Made by a program: the position numbers and the translations under genes. A stretch of DNA of 64,000 bases, taken from JAPPFW01 sp965200835. Lineage in GTDB: Bacteria > Actinomycetota > Acidimicrobiia > Spongiisociales > Spongiisociaceae. Under the pieces are notes generated by a model, which was not told the origin of the DNA, did not search any database, and worked only from the letters and a program-made list of their open reading frames with translations. The stretch lies in contig OZ241390.1 in assembly GCA_965200835.1 (NCBI GenBank), positions 1,054,001 to 1,118,000 on the forward strand, given 5' to 3'. Shown here piece after piece: positions 35,998-44,321 of the stretch; position 1 is the first letter of the stretch; every line of letters begins with the position of its first letter.

Positions 35998-36150
35998 ATG
36001 CATGTTGTGGCAGTGCGAAACTTATTCGTGGTGGCAATACCAGTGATTGCGTTTCTGTTGTTTCTTGACATCATGAAGAATGGTATACCGGTGCGCCAGG
36101 TGGGCTGTCGGCATGATTCGCGCCGCCGCACCAAGGTAAGGCACGGTTAA
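35998..36150 (+). CDS. 50-residue single-span membrane protein of the island
   Basis: ATG 35998 follows AAGGGAAGG, 23 nt after the exported protein. Residues 8-24 are a membrane helix (LFVVAIPVIAFLLFLDI), and the tail is basic. Pairing of a secreted protein with a small membrane protein is seen in toxin-immunity operons, but nothing more supports that here. Confidence 0.4.
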   Translation: MHVVAVRNLFVVAIPVIAFLLFLDIMKNGIPVRQVGCRHDSRRRTKVRHG

Positions 36151-36178
36151 CCACGCGCCTTAAAGCCCGTTTTGGCTT

Positions 36179-36223
36179 CGGTACGGCCAGCACCGCCTTC
36201 CGTTGGTGGTGCTGGCCGTACCG
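36179..36223. repeat. Perfect 16-bp inverted repeat
   Basis: Arms at 36179-36194 and 36208-36223 are exact reverse complements (CGGTACGGCCAGCACC on the left) around a 13-nt loop. It lies 29 nt after the small membrane gene. It could be a terminator, although there is no T-run, or a structured site of the former mobile element. Confidence 0.65.
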
Positions 36224-36276
36224 CGTGTTGGGGTAGGTTGCTGGCTGAAGTACCAGCACGGCTGGCCAGTAAAGCG

Positions 36277-36308
36277 AAGCGCCCACCAGTGGCACTTGGT
36301 GGGCGCTT
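36277..36308. repeat. Perfect 12-bp inverted repeat
   Basis: AAGCGCCCACCA (36277-36288) and its exact complement (36297-36308) enclose an 8-nt loop, 54 nt after the previous hairpin and about 50 nt before the primase fragment. Two such hairpins in an otherwise empty spacer are unusual for this genome. Confidence 0.6.
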
Positions 36309-36357
36309 GCGAACCAATCGGTGGTGGATACCGTGAGGGGGTTCCGCCGCCGGGAAG

Positions 36358-36711
36358 GTGGGTACATGGCTAATCATGCACAAGCCGGATCGGCTGGCAA
36401 GCCAAGGTGCTGCCGGATACCGGCAGCTTGGGTGGAAGCTGGTAGCGAACGGCTGGGACGCGTTCCCGGTTCCTTGGGGCCGGAAGTTTCCACCACCTGA
36501 CGGGTACACGGGTACCGAAGCGAAGCCGGTAACGCCCAAGCAAGCCAGCCGCTGGGCCGATTCGCATGGCCGGTGGAACACGGCGGTACGGATGCCAGCC
36601 GGGGTGATCGGGTTGGATATCGACCACCACGAACCCGACCGGGAAGCCTTCTTTGGAGGGAACGCTGGATCTGTCGCTGCGGGAGCTGTGACTCAGCCCG
36701 CCGCTCTATAG
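36358..36711 (+). pseudogene. N-terminal fragment of a phage/plasmid primase-polymerase (Prim-Pol, AEP family)
   Basis: The frame encodes YRQLGWKLVANGWDAFPVPW, KFPPPDGYTG and WNTAVRMPAGVIGLDIDHHEPD. This is the start of bifunctional DNA primase/polymerase domains of actinobacterial plasmids and phages, with DIDHH as the metal-binding motif. The homology ends near residue 100, and the rest of the domain and any helicase are missing. The last codons run into sequence next to tRNA-Ile. The true start is unclear, as another frame supplies an ATG at 36366. It is a relic rather than a working replication protein. Confidence 0.6.
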
Positions 36712-36737
36712 TCTTCGACTGGATGGGGGTCAGCGGG

Positions 36738-36812
36738 TGGGCCCACCTGGATTTGAACCAGGGACCTCATCCTTATCAGGGATGCGCTCTAACCAACCTG
36801 AGCTATGGGCCC
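36738..36812 (-). tRNA. tRNA-Ile (anticodon GAT)
   Basis: A 75-nt cloverleaf on the minus strand. The acceptor stem GGGCCCA pairs with TGGGCCC, the D arm is GCTC/GAGC, the anticodon stem is CATCC/GGATG around CTGATAA with anticodon GAT, and the T arm contains TTCAAAT. CC follows the discriminator A. The degraded mobile remnant lies directly beyond its 3' end. Confidence 0.94.
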
Positions 36813-36861
36813 TTGCCAGCGTTCATGATACACCGCCTCCGGAGGTTGGCGGCGAGCGGCC

Positions 36862-39735
36862 TCAGGCCTGGTAGGCGTCCGGAGCGGGTGGAAGCGGCCG
36901 GGTGAGCCAGCGGGGCCGCCTGAGGCCGCCGGGACCGGGTCCGGGGCGGGTCCGATCCATCCAGTCCCGGTAGATCCGGTGAGACTGCTCGGTATCCACG
37001 AAGACATCACCGTACCGATCACCGGGTTCAGCCAAACCGAGACGGACCCGCTGGTGCCACGCATGCATGCCCGACACCGGGTCGGGATGCACCGGGAAAG
37101 CCAGGTTCTGATGGACGCCCGGATCACGCCACCAGATCCGCTCGCTGTCGGGATCATCCGACCGGAAGGGCTCGATACCGGACTTGTGCCGCAGTAGCCA
37201 GCCACTCTCCTCTCGTTCGATTCCGACCAGCGCGGACGACCAGCGCTCATTGCCCATCTCAGGATCGAGCCGCCACCGGCCCATGTGGTGGGATGCCGCC
37301 ACCACCCCGGGCCTGAGTCCCTCCGTCCGCCACACCCGCATCACGAAGTAGCCGATCTCGGTGGTGATCCGCACCATGTCGCCGGTGCTGAAACCGAGCT
37401 GGTCAGCGTCACTCGGATGCACCCAGAGGGGATGGCCGTGGCTGATCTCGTACAGGTACTTGGCGTTGCCCGACCGGGTATGGATCAGGGTCGGGAGCCG
37501 GAAGATCGGCAGCAGGATGCGCTCGTTGCCCTCCAGGTCGAGGTCCCGCCAGTTGACGTGGGACTTCAGGTAGGTGGGGATGGCGGCATCCGCCCAGTTC
37601 CACGACTCCAGGGTCTCCGAATGCCATTCGAGCAGGCGGGAAGGCGAACCGAACCCGCTCCGGCGGATCCCGTCGACCTCCACCCCCGGCTCGCCAGCCG
37701 AAACGCTGGACTCATTGAGGTGGTAGCGACCCCGATCGATCTCGAAGGCCCCGTACTTACGCATGAACTCCAGCGGGGTGAGGTCCTCCCGGGCGGCTCG
37801 CTCCGGCAGGCCGGGAACCGAATGGTCGAACATCCAGCTGTAGTACTCGTCGACGCTCACCGGGCGGGAAGGATCAACCGGGGACTCGTACCAGCCGCGC
37901 ACTCCCAAGGACCCGTCGGGATCCACCCGCCAGGAAAGGTCGATCCAGAACTCGTTCTCCTCCCAGACCTCACCCGGGTTGGCTTCGTAGGTACGCCGGT
38001 AGTGGTTCCCGGCCCGCTCACCGGCCACTCGCAACACCGGCTGGCGGAAGCCCAGCCACCGGGCGGCGTGGGTCTCGTAGGAGTGGGTGTCGTGCCGCTC
38101 CGCCCCCACCCCCATCGGGAGCACGTAGTCAGCGAACCAGGCCGTCTCCGACCAGGTGGGGGTAAGGGCCACGTGCAGGCCGACCCGGTCCTCGTCGGAC
38201 AGCACCTCGAGCCAGGTGAACCCGTCCGGGTTGGTCCACACCGGGTTGTAAACCCTGGTGAAGTACACCTCCAGCCTGCCCCGACCCTCCTTGAGGAAGT
38301 GGGGCAGCAGGTAGCTCATCTCGTAGTGAGACAGGGGGAACTCGGCCGGCCAGATCAGCTCGTTCCATCGGTTGGCGGGAGGGGGCATGTTCCAGTGGTC
38401 CGGCTTGAACTTGTCCCAGGCACTCGGCGAGGTCCCCCCCTCGGTACCCACCGATCCGGTCAGCACATGCAGGAAGAACAGGCAGCGGGCCACCTGCCAT
38501 CCACCCAGATTGCCCGAGCCGGCCGCTCGCCAGGTATGGGAGGCGAACCGGCTGCCGGCCTCGGCGATGCCCCTGGCCACCGCCTCGATCCGTCCCGCGT
38601 CCACTCCGGTCTCCTCGGCGGCATACTCGACGGTGTACGAGGAATAGGTCTCCTTCAGCAGATCGACGAAACTCTCGTAGGTGCGGGGACGATACGGGGC
38701 TCGCGCCTCCAGAGAGGCCTCCCAGTTGACCCAGCGCCGCATGAACCGGTGGTCCACTGCGTCCCACTCCAGCAGGCGGGAGGCCACCGCCAGCAGCATG
38801 GCCGCCTCGGTGCCCGGCCAGGGTGACAGCCAGTAGTCCGACATCGAGGCAGTGTTCGACAGCCGCGGGTCGATGGTGGCGACCTTGGCTCCCGCCTGCC
38901 GGGCTTCGATGATCCGCTGGGCATGAGGGTTGAAGTAATGCCCTGATTCGAGCTGCGCCGATAACAGCAGGATGAAACGGGCGTTGGCGAAATCCGCGGA
39001 GGGCCGATCGTAGCCCATCCACATGGCGTAACCGGTGCGCGCCCCCGACGAGCAGATATTGGTGTGGCTGTTGTGCCCATCCACCCCCCACGACCGCAGG
39101 ATCCGGTCGATGAAGCCGTCCTCACCCGGCCTGCCCACGTGGTACATGATCTCGTCGTGACGGTCCTCGACCAGCGCACGCCGGATCCGGCCGGCTATGT
39201 CGTCGAGGGCTTCCTCCCAGGTGACTTGCTCCCACTGTCCTCCGCCACGGGACCCTACTCGGCGAAGAGGATGGAGGATCCGCTCCGGATCGTACATCTG
39301 GTTGAGGGTGGCCGGGCCCTTGGCACAGTTCTTGCCTCTGGAGCCGGGATGCTCCGGGTTCCCCTCGAACCGGCGTACTCGGCTGGTGTCCTTGTCCACA
39401 TAGGCCAGCAGCCCGCACCCGGCTTCGCAGTTGAAGCAGGTGGTCGGCACCAGCCGGTAACGTCGCTTGACCCGTTCCGGCCAGGCCTTGGCGTCGTACT
39501 CTTCCCAGTCGTCCCAGGATTCGGTGGGGGGATAGGAGACCAGACCCGTCCCCGGTACCAGGCGGGCCAGCTGCTCCGCCCCTCGCCGTTTCCGTCGCTT
39601 TGCTATGCCGGCACCTCCGTTCCGCTCATGAGAGGGGCACGCTCTGGCCTGCCCGGACGAAGGCGTCGTCCGCAAACCACATGCCGACCGCCGCCGCCAG
39701 GCCTCCCACGCCCAGCAACCACCCGGCTTCACCAA
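36862..39735 (-). CDS. soeA: Molybdopterin oxidoreductase, SoeA-like sulfite dehydrogenase catalytic subunit
   Basis: About 915-957 residues, a DMSO-reductase-family enzyme binding bis-MGD and one 4Fe-4S cluster. The cluster motif CFNCEAGC is followed by NCAKG; then come ICSSGARTGYAMWMGYDRPSADF and the C-terminal dinucleotide-binding domain with SHGHPLWVHPSDADQLG. The next gene upstream supplies ferredoxin and NrfD parts, so the complex would be membrane-bound and reduce quinone. Xsc next door releases sulfite, making sulfite oxidation the best guess; thiosulfate or polysulfide enzymes are alternatives. The start is unresolved: only TTG/GTG codons (39735, 39732, 39675) are in frame, within the preceding gene, while family similarity begins near 39560. 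Confidence 0.75.
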   Translation of the reverse strand: MVKPGGCWAWEAWRRRSACGLRTTPSSGQARACPSHERNGGAGIAKRRKRRGAEQLARLVPGTGLVSYPPTESWDDWEEYDAKAWPERVKRRYRLVPTTCFNCEAGCGLLAYVDKDTSRVRRFEGNPEHPGSRGKNCAKGPATLNQMYDPERILHPLRRVGSRGGGQWEQVTWEEALDDIAGRIRRALVEDRHDEIMYHVGRPGEDGFIDRILRSWGVDGHNSHTNICSSGARTGYAMWMGYDRPSADFANARFILLLSAQLESGHYFNPHAQRIIEARQAGAKVATIDPRLSNTASMSDYWLSPWPGTEAAMLLAVASRLLEWDAVDHRFMRRWVNWEASLEARAPYRPRTYESFVDLLKETYSSYTVEYAAEETGVDAGRIEAVARGIAEAGSRFASHTWRAAGSGNLGGWQVARCLFFLHVLTGSVGTEGGTSPSAWDKFKPDHWNMPPPANRWNELIWPAEFPLSHYEMSYLLPHFLKEGRGRLEVYFTRVYNPVWTNPDGFTWLEVLSDEDRVGLHVALTPTWSETAWFADYVLPMGVGAERHDTHSYETHAARWLGFRQPVLRVAGERAGNHYRRTYEANPGEVWEENEFWIDLSWRVDPDGSLGVRGWYESPVDPSRPVSVDEYYSWMFDHSVPGLPERAAREDLTPLEFMRKYGAFEIDRGRYHLNESSVSAGEPGVEVDGIRRSGFGSPSRLLEWHSETLESWNWADAAIPTYLKSHVNWRDLDLEGNERILLPIFRLPTLIHTRSGNAKYLYEISHGHPLWVHPSDADQLGFSTGDMVRITTEIGYFVMRVWRTEGLRPGVVAASHHMGRWRLDPEMGNERWSSALVGIEREESGWLLRHKSGIEPFRSDDPDSERIWWRDPGVHQNLAFPVHPDPVSGMHAWHQRVRLGLAEPGDRYGDVFVDTEQSHRIYRDWMDRTRPGPGPGGLRRPRWLTRPLPPAPDAYQA

Positions 39736-41185
39736 GACCGGCCAGGATAGCGACCCCGAGTACCAGCGGAAGCACCACTCCTATCAGCTGCCCTCCCCAC
39801 CACCATTCCCGGGCGTAAGCCCCTCGGGTCAGGTGATGCAGACCAGCGGCATGATTGGCGGTGGGATGCGGCATGAGCAGCTCCGCTACCGCGATCAGGC
39901 CGAGCGCTGCGCTGCCCACCACCAGCGCCCAGGCGAAGGTCCGGACCGTGGTCGGGTCCAGATCGAATAACCCCGAAACGGCCAGCCCGGCACCGGCGCC
40001 CACCGCCACCGAACCGGCCAGCATGTGCCACAGCAGGGTGGGGCTCTGCCAGAGATCGCGACCCTCCGCCTGGCCGAACAGGAAGGCGGTATACCCAGCC
40101 ACTCCCAGACCGACCAGCGCGGCCGCCCAGATGAACACCGGAAGGTAGGGAAGATCGGCGATCCCCAACACGAACCAGACGCCGAGCACTAGGGCGTAGG
40201 CCGCCAGGATCCAGGCTCCCTTCACCAGCCACGAGCCGGCTCGACCCTTGGTGAGCAGGAAATAGAACCGGTCCGGTCGCTTGAGGTCGGCTACCAGCAG
40301 CACCGCGGTCAGGGCGAGGAAGGCTCCGGAGATCAGGGGTGCGCCCCAGCGGGCGAAGGCGCTGCCCGCCTCGCCGCCGAACAGCAGGCTCAGGGCCAGC
40401 ACGATGGCCAGTCCCGCCGAGATGCCCTTTGTGAGGAAGTAACTGGACACCCGCCATCCCCAGGGCATGGGATGGTCGGTGTCGTAAACGACTCTGGGCG
40501 CACTGCTCGGCCCGGTCCGGGCCCGTCCGCTGGTGGACGTGGTGGAGGAGGGGGTCAGGTCCACGGTCATGAACGAGGGTTCCGGATCGCGCCAGATCCC
40601 TCCGTCACCCGGATCGGAGGCGCCCAGCGGATCGATAGCGGCTTGATCCGCGCCCCGGTACCACAGGTTGGGCGCGGTGTGCTGTTCCGGGGAGCGCTGG
40701 AGCAATCGCTCGCCGTGCACGAGGCGCGAGATCGGGGTGGTCGGATCGTCCAGGTCCCCCGAGATGATGGCACCCTCCGGACATACCACCACGCAGGCCG
40801 GCTCCAGCCCCACCTCCACCCGGTGGACGCAGTAGTTGCACTTTTGGGCGGTGCCGTCGTGGGGGTCGATATAGAGCGCATCGTAGGGACACGCCTGCAG
40901 GCAGCTCTTGCACCCGATGCACAGGCTGGTGTCGAAGTCGACTATCCCATCCTCCCGACGGAACAGCGCACCGGTCGGGCAGATCGAGATGCAAGGAGCG
41001 TCGGTGCAGTGGTTGCACCGCATGACCGAGAAAGACCGCTTGGTATCGGGCCAGGTTCCGCTCTCGATGTATTTGACCCAGGTGCGGTTGACCCCGAGCG
41101 GGACGTCGTGCTCGGTCTTGCAGGCCACCGTGCAGGCATGGCAGCCGATGCACGACGTGTGATCGATCACGAAACCGTACTGCAT
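39626..41185 (-). CDS. Fused iron-sulfur and NrfD-type membrane subunit (SoeB-SoeC fusion)
   Basis: 519 residues. The first 180 form a NrfC/SoeB-type protein with four Cys clusters for 4Fe-4S centres, for example CIGCHACTVACK, CNHCTDAPC, CIGCKSCLQACP and CNYCVHR. After a linker of about 60 residues comes an NrfD/PsrC/SoeC-like part with eight or more membrane helices (about 240-510). SoeB and SoeC are normally separate genes, so the fusion is notable. It would carry electrons from the molybdoenzyme to quinone. Its 3' end overlaps the frame of the molybdoenzyme gene. Confidence 0.82.
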   Translation of the reverse strand: MQYGFVIDHTSCIGCHACTVACKTEHDVPLGVNRTWVKYIESGTWPDTKRSFSVMRCNHCTDAPCISICPTGALFRREDGIVDFDTSLCIGCKSCLQACPYDALYIDPHDGTAQKCNYCVHRVEVGLEPACVVVCPEGAIISGDLDDPTTPISRLVHGERLLQRSPEQHTAPNLWYRGADQAAIDPLGASDPGDGGIWRDPEPSFMTVDLTPSSTTSTSGRARTGPSSAPRVVYDTDHPMPWGWRVSSYFLTKGISAGLAIVLALSLLFGGEAGSAFARWGAPLISGAFLALTAVLLVADLKRPDRFYFLLTKGRAGSWLVKGAWILAAYALVLGVWFVLGIADLPYLPVFIWAAALVGLGVAGYTAFLFGQAEGRDLWQSPTLLWHMLAGSVAVGAGAGLAVSGLFDLDPTTVRTFAWALVVGSAALGLIAVAELLMPHPTANHAAGLHHLTRGAYAREWWWGGQLIGVVLPLVLGVAILAGLGEAGWLLGVGGLAAAVGMWFADDAFVRAGQSVPLS

Positions 41186-41284
41186 TCAGCTTCCTTCGAA
41201 CGAGATGACCAATCCGGCGGTGGGTCCGGACAGTCGAACCTTACCAACTAGCTGAGGGATCGACCGGCCGCCTGCCCTGCGGCG

Positions 41285-42997
41285 CTATTCGGCGCTGTAT
41301 TTGGCGTACTTCTCGAGCAGGCGCACCGGTTTCTGGAGAGCGTCCCGCCGGAACGGCTCGCCCAGCTCCTGGCTCACCTGGATCTCGAGCACGGTCGGCC
41401 GCTCCGACTCCACCGCCGCCCGCAGCGCGTCACCCACCTCGTCGGGCTTCTCGACTACCACCCCGGCCGCGCCCATCGCTCGCCCGATCGCCGCGAAGCT
41501 CGGGTTCTGGAGCATGGTGCCGACGTAGCGATCGTCGTAGAAGTCGATCTGGTTGCGCTTCTCGGCGCCCCACTGGCGGTTGTTGAACACGCAGGCCACC
41601 ACCGGGATGTTCTCCCGGACACAGGTCATCACCTCGGCCAGGCTCATGCCCCAGGCACCGTCTCCCACATAGGCGATGGCCGGTCGCTCCGGCGCTGCCA
41701 CCTTGGCCCCCATAGCGGTGGGGTAGGCATAGCCGCAGTTTCCGAACATCATCGCCGCGAACATGCTGTTGGGCCGGTCGAAACTCAGATAGGAGTTGGC
41801 CACCGAGCAGATGTTGCCTATGTCGGTGGTCACCATGGCGCCCTCCGGCATGGCCATCTCCAGCTGGCGCAACGCCGCCCGGGGTGCCATCGGCACTTCG
41901 GGGGACGACGAGATAGCGTCGAGTTCCTGCTTCCAGGCTTGTTTCTCCTCCCTGACCCGGGCCAGGCGATCATCGAGGGTGGCAGCAGCGGCGAGCTCCA
42001 CCCCCTCTAGCCGCCTGGCAAGGTCGGCCGCAGCAGCCGCGGCGTCACCCTGGATGGCTACCTCGGCGGGCTTCACCAGGCCCAGGGTCCGATGGTCGGC
42101 GTCGACCTGGATGATCCGGGCGTCCTCCGGCCAGTACTCGATGCCGTACTGGGGCAGGGTGCCGAACGGCCCCAACCTGGTGCCCAGCGCCAGGATGACG
42201 TCGGCCTGCGCCACGATCCGCATCGCCGCCTTGGACCCCTGATATCCGATGGGACCGCAGGCCTGCGGATGATCGGACGGGAAGGCATCATTGTGCAGGT
42301 AGGAGCAGATGACCGGTGCCCCCAGTAGCTCGGCGAGGGCCACGGTTTCTGCCTGGCCGCTGCCCATGACCACGCCGCCGCCGGCCATCACCACCGGAAA
42401 GCGCGCCTCGGCCAGCAGCCGGGCGGCGGCCGCCAGCGCGGCCGTTCCACCTGCCGAACGCTCGATCACCATGGGATCCCTGATCTCGTAGTCCGCCTCA
42501 CCGTAGAAGTAGTCGCGGGGGATGTTCACCTGTACCGGACCTCGCTCCGCCATGGCCAGAGTGAAAGCCCGATGGGTGAGCTCCGCGATGCGTTCGTAGC
42601 GCTTGACCTCCACCTGGTACTTGGTGATCCCGGAGAAGATGGGCATCTGATCGGTCTCCTGGAAACCCCCCAGGCCCTCCCCCAGCGAACCGGCCTGCGG
42701 GGTGATGGCCACCACCGGCGAGTGCGCCCAGAAGGCGGCGGCGATGGCGGTGACGAAATTGGTGATCCCGGGTCCGTTCTGAGCGATACACACCCCGTGG
42801 CGGTTGGAGACCCGGCTATAGCCGTCGGCCATGTGGGCAGCGTTCTGTTCGTGGGCGACCGGCCAGAACCTGATGCCGGCCGGTTCGAATATGTCCAGGG
42901 CTTCCATGTAGGCGGATCCCACGATGCCGAATACATCGGTAACCCCCTGTGCTACGAGGGTCTCGACGAAGGCCTCGCTCGCGCTCATCCGGACCAT
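41285..42997 (-). CDS. xsc: Sulfoacetaldehyde acetyltransferase
   Basis: 570 residues, TPP-dependent. The start SASEAFVETLVAQGVTDVFG, then GSAYMEALDIF, HEQNAAHMADGYSRVS and GGFQETDQMPIFSGITKYQ, is characteristic of Xsc rather than acetolactate synthase. The C-terminal part has GDGAWGMSLAEVM and NNRQWGAEKRNQ. It converts sulfoacetaldehyde and phosphate to acetyl phosphate and sulfite, the key desulfonation step for taurine and related C2 sulfonates. The ATG at 42997 follows AAGGAGGAACGGG; a second ATG three codons later is possible. No taurine transaminase or dehydrogenase or phosphotransacetylase lies in the window. Confidence 0.88.
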   Translation of the reverse strand: MVRMSASEAFVETLVAQGVTDVFGIVGSAYMEALDIFEPAGIRFWPVAHEQNAAHMADGYSRVSNRHGVCIAQNGPGITNFVTAIAAAFWAHSPVVAITPQAGSLGEGLGGFQETDQMPIFSGITKYQVEVKRYERIAELTHRAFTLAMAERGPVQVNIPRDYFYGEADYEIRDPMVIERSAGGTAALAAAARLLAEARFPVVMAGGGVVMGSGQAETVALAELLGAPVICSYLHNDAFPSDHPQACGPIGYQGSKAAMRIVAQADVILALGTRLGPFGTLPQYGIEYWPEDARIIQVDADHRTLGLVKPAEVAIQGDAAAAAADLARRLEGVELAAAATLDDRLARVREEKQAWKQELDAISSSPEVPMAPRAALRQLEMAMPEGAMVTTDIGNICSVANSYLSFDRPNSMFAAMMFGNCGYAYPTAMGAKVAAPERPAIAYVGDGAWGMSLAEVMTCVRENIPVVACVFNNRQWGAEKRNQIDFYDDRYVGTMLQNPSFAAIGRAMGAAGVVVEKPDEVGDALRAAVESERPTVLEIQVSQELGEPFRRDALQKPVRLLEKYAKYSAE

Positions 42998-43279
42998 CCC
43001 GTTCCTCCTTCCGCCTTGACCGACTGGCCGGGCCAGGGACCGATTGACGGTGCGGCCCTTCCCGACGCTCGGAGGGTACCCGCCCGGTGGCGAACAAGCG
43101 ACCGGATGGGCGAGACCCGGAGTGTTTGCTGGTAGCGCCGGACGCCGGTAATCGCCCGGTCCTGACCCTTGTCGGTCGCCTCTAATAGCCTGTATCCGTC
43201 TATTGACATATCTACACAATCGATAACGCCTAGAGGAAGGGACGACCATGAGCGAGACGGGATCCTTCGATGGGCGGCT

Positions 43280-43606
43280 ATGTTGAACGGCATGTCATGG
43301 GGTCAGGTGCTACCGGTGGTCACCACGCTGGTAGCCGCGTTAGCCAGTCTTCTCGGTGTCTGGTGGGCCGCCGTGCGGATGCTGGACCGTACTATCGACT
43401 CACGGCTGGACGCCCGGTTCGCAGTGCTGACCATGAGCATCAACGAGCGGTTCGCGGAGATGGCGGCCCAGATGGCTACTCGCAAGCAGCTGGCCGAGAT
43501 CCGGACAGAAGTAGCCGAGATCCGGACACAAGGAAGCGAGACCCGCGAACAGCTGGCGGAAGTGCGCGGATGGATGATCGGCCGAGGTTTGGCTCCTGAT
43601 CAATAG
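43280..43606 (+). CDS. Small membrane-anchored coiled-coil protein (relative of the one at 936-1385)
   Basis: 108 residues: a membrane helix (about 9-31) followed by an amphipathic helix with repeated Ala-Glu-Ile-Arg-Thr units near residues 70-85. The N-terminus SWGQVLPVVTTLVAALASLLGVWW resembles that of the other gene, and both have a TTGACA upstream (43203-43208 here). The start is uncertain: ATG 43280 or 43292, while an ATG with a better ribosome site at 43248 reads only 12 codons in another frame. Function unknown. Confidence 0.5.
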   Translation: MLNGMSWGQVLPVVTTLVAALASLLGVWWAAVRMLDRTIDSRLDARFAVLTMSINERFAEMAAQMATRKQLAEIRTEVAEIRTQGSETREQLAEVRGWMIGRGLAPDQ

Positions 43607-43624
43607 AGACGGCCGGTCCGACGC

Positions 43625-44197
43625 TCACTCGACCAACGATCGATCCTCCAGCGCCAAGCCCGCGACCATCAGGTAGGCGCGATCTGCACGCGAGGCCACC
43701 AACTGATTCACCTTCCCGAGCACGTCCCGGTAAGTCCTCCCCAGCGACGAGGCAGGCACGATGCCCTGGCCGACCTCGTTGCTGACCAGGATCCATCTGC
43801 CTCCCACGTCCTCGATCAGGTCGAGCAGCTTCTCCGCCGTCCCGATGATTTCTCCCTCCGGATCGGCGTCCGATTCCTCCTTTAGGAGCAGGTTGCTGAC
43901 CCACAGGGTGAGGCAGTCGAGGACGAAGGTGTCGTAGCGATTTGCCATGGGCTTCAACACCCGGCTGAGGTGGATCGGCTCCTCCAACGTATCCCAGCCG
44001 TCCGGCCGGTACCGCCGATGGGCAGCTATCCGGCGCTTCATCCCCTCGTCCAGAGCCTCGGCGGTGGCAACGAACAGGACCCTTCCCGTGCCGGCCGCCA
44101 TGCGCTCCGCCGCAATGCTCTTGCCTGACCGGGCACCCCCCAGTATGAACACGAGCTCGGTCGGGCGACCGGACTGGGCGCTTTGGTCCTCAGCCAT
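43625..44197 (-). CDS. cobU: Adenosylcobinamide kinase / adenosylcobinamide-phosphate guanylyltransferase
   Basis: 190 residues. The P-loop GGARSGKS (about residues 20-27), FVATAEALDEGMKRRIAAHR with the His that becomes guanylylated, and DCLTLWVSNLL and LVSNEVGQGIVP near the end are diagnostic of CobU/CobP. It activates adenosylcobinamide to its GDP form for nucleotide-loop attachment. It appears intact, unlike the cobS and cobT genes needed for the next steps. It lies 124 nt downstream of cobQ on the same strand. Confidence 0.9.
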   Translation of the reverse strand: MAEDQSAQSGRPTELVFILGGARSGKSIAAERMAAGTGRVLFVATAEALDEGMKRRIAAHRRYRPDGWDTLEEPIHLSRVLKPMANRYDTFVLDCLTLWVSNLLLKEESDADPEGEIIGTAEKLLDLIEDVGGRWILVSNEVGQGIVPASSLGRTYRDVLGKVNQLVASRADRAYLMVAGLALEDRSLVE

Positions 44198-44321
44198 CGC
44201 GCCGGTACCTAGGTGGTCCGAGCTATCCGAAAGAGATCCAAGTCGTTCCTGAATCGGCCGAGGGTGGTAGGAGAGTCACGCTGACTGCAGAGTAACCCGG
44301 TCCGCAGATCGGCTCCGACCA

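Larger units (their letters stand above)
34660..36737. mobile_element. Degraded low-GC integrative element or prophage remnant next to tRNA-Ile
   Basis: About 2.1 kb with composition and codon use unlike the neighbours, especially 35250-36150, which is close to half GC. It ends at the 3' side of tRNA-Ile, a classic integration position. Contents: short frames interrupted by stops (34660-35230), an exported protein gene with a frameshift, a 50-residue membrane protein, two perfect hairpins, and the N-terminal part of a primase-polymerase gene. No integrase, transposase or duplicated tRNA end was found, so the mechanism is inferred. Confidence 0.55.
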
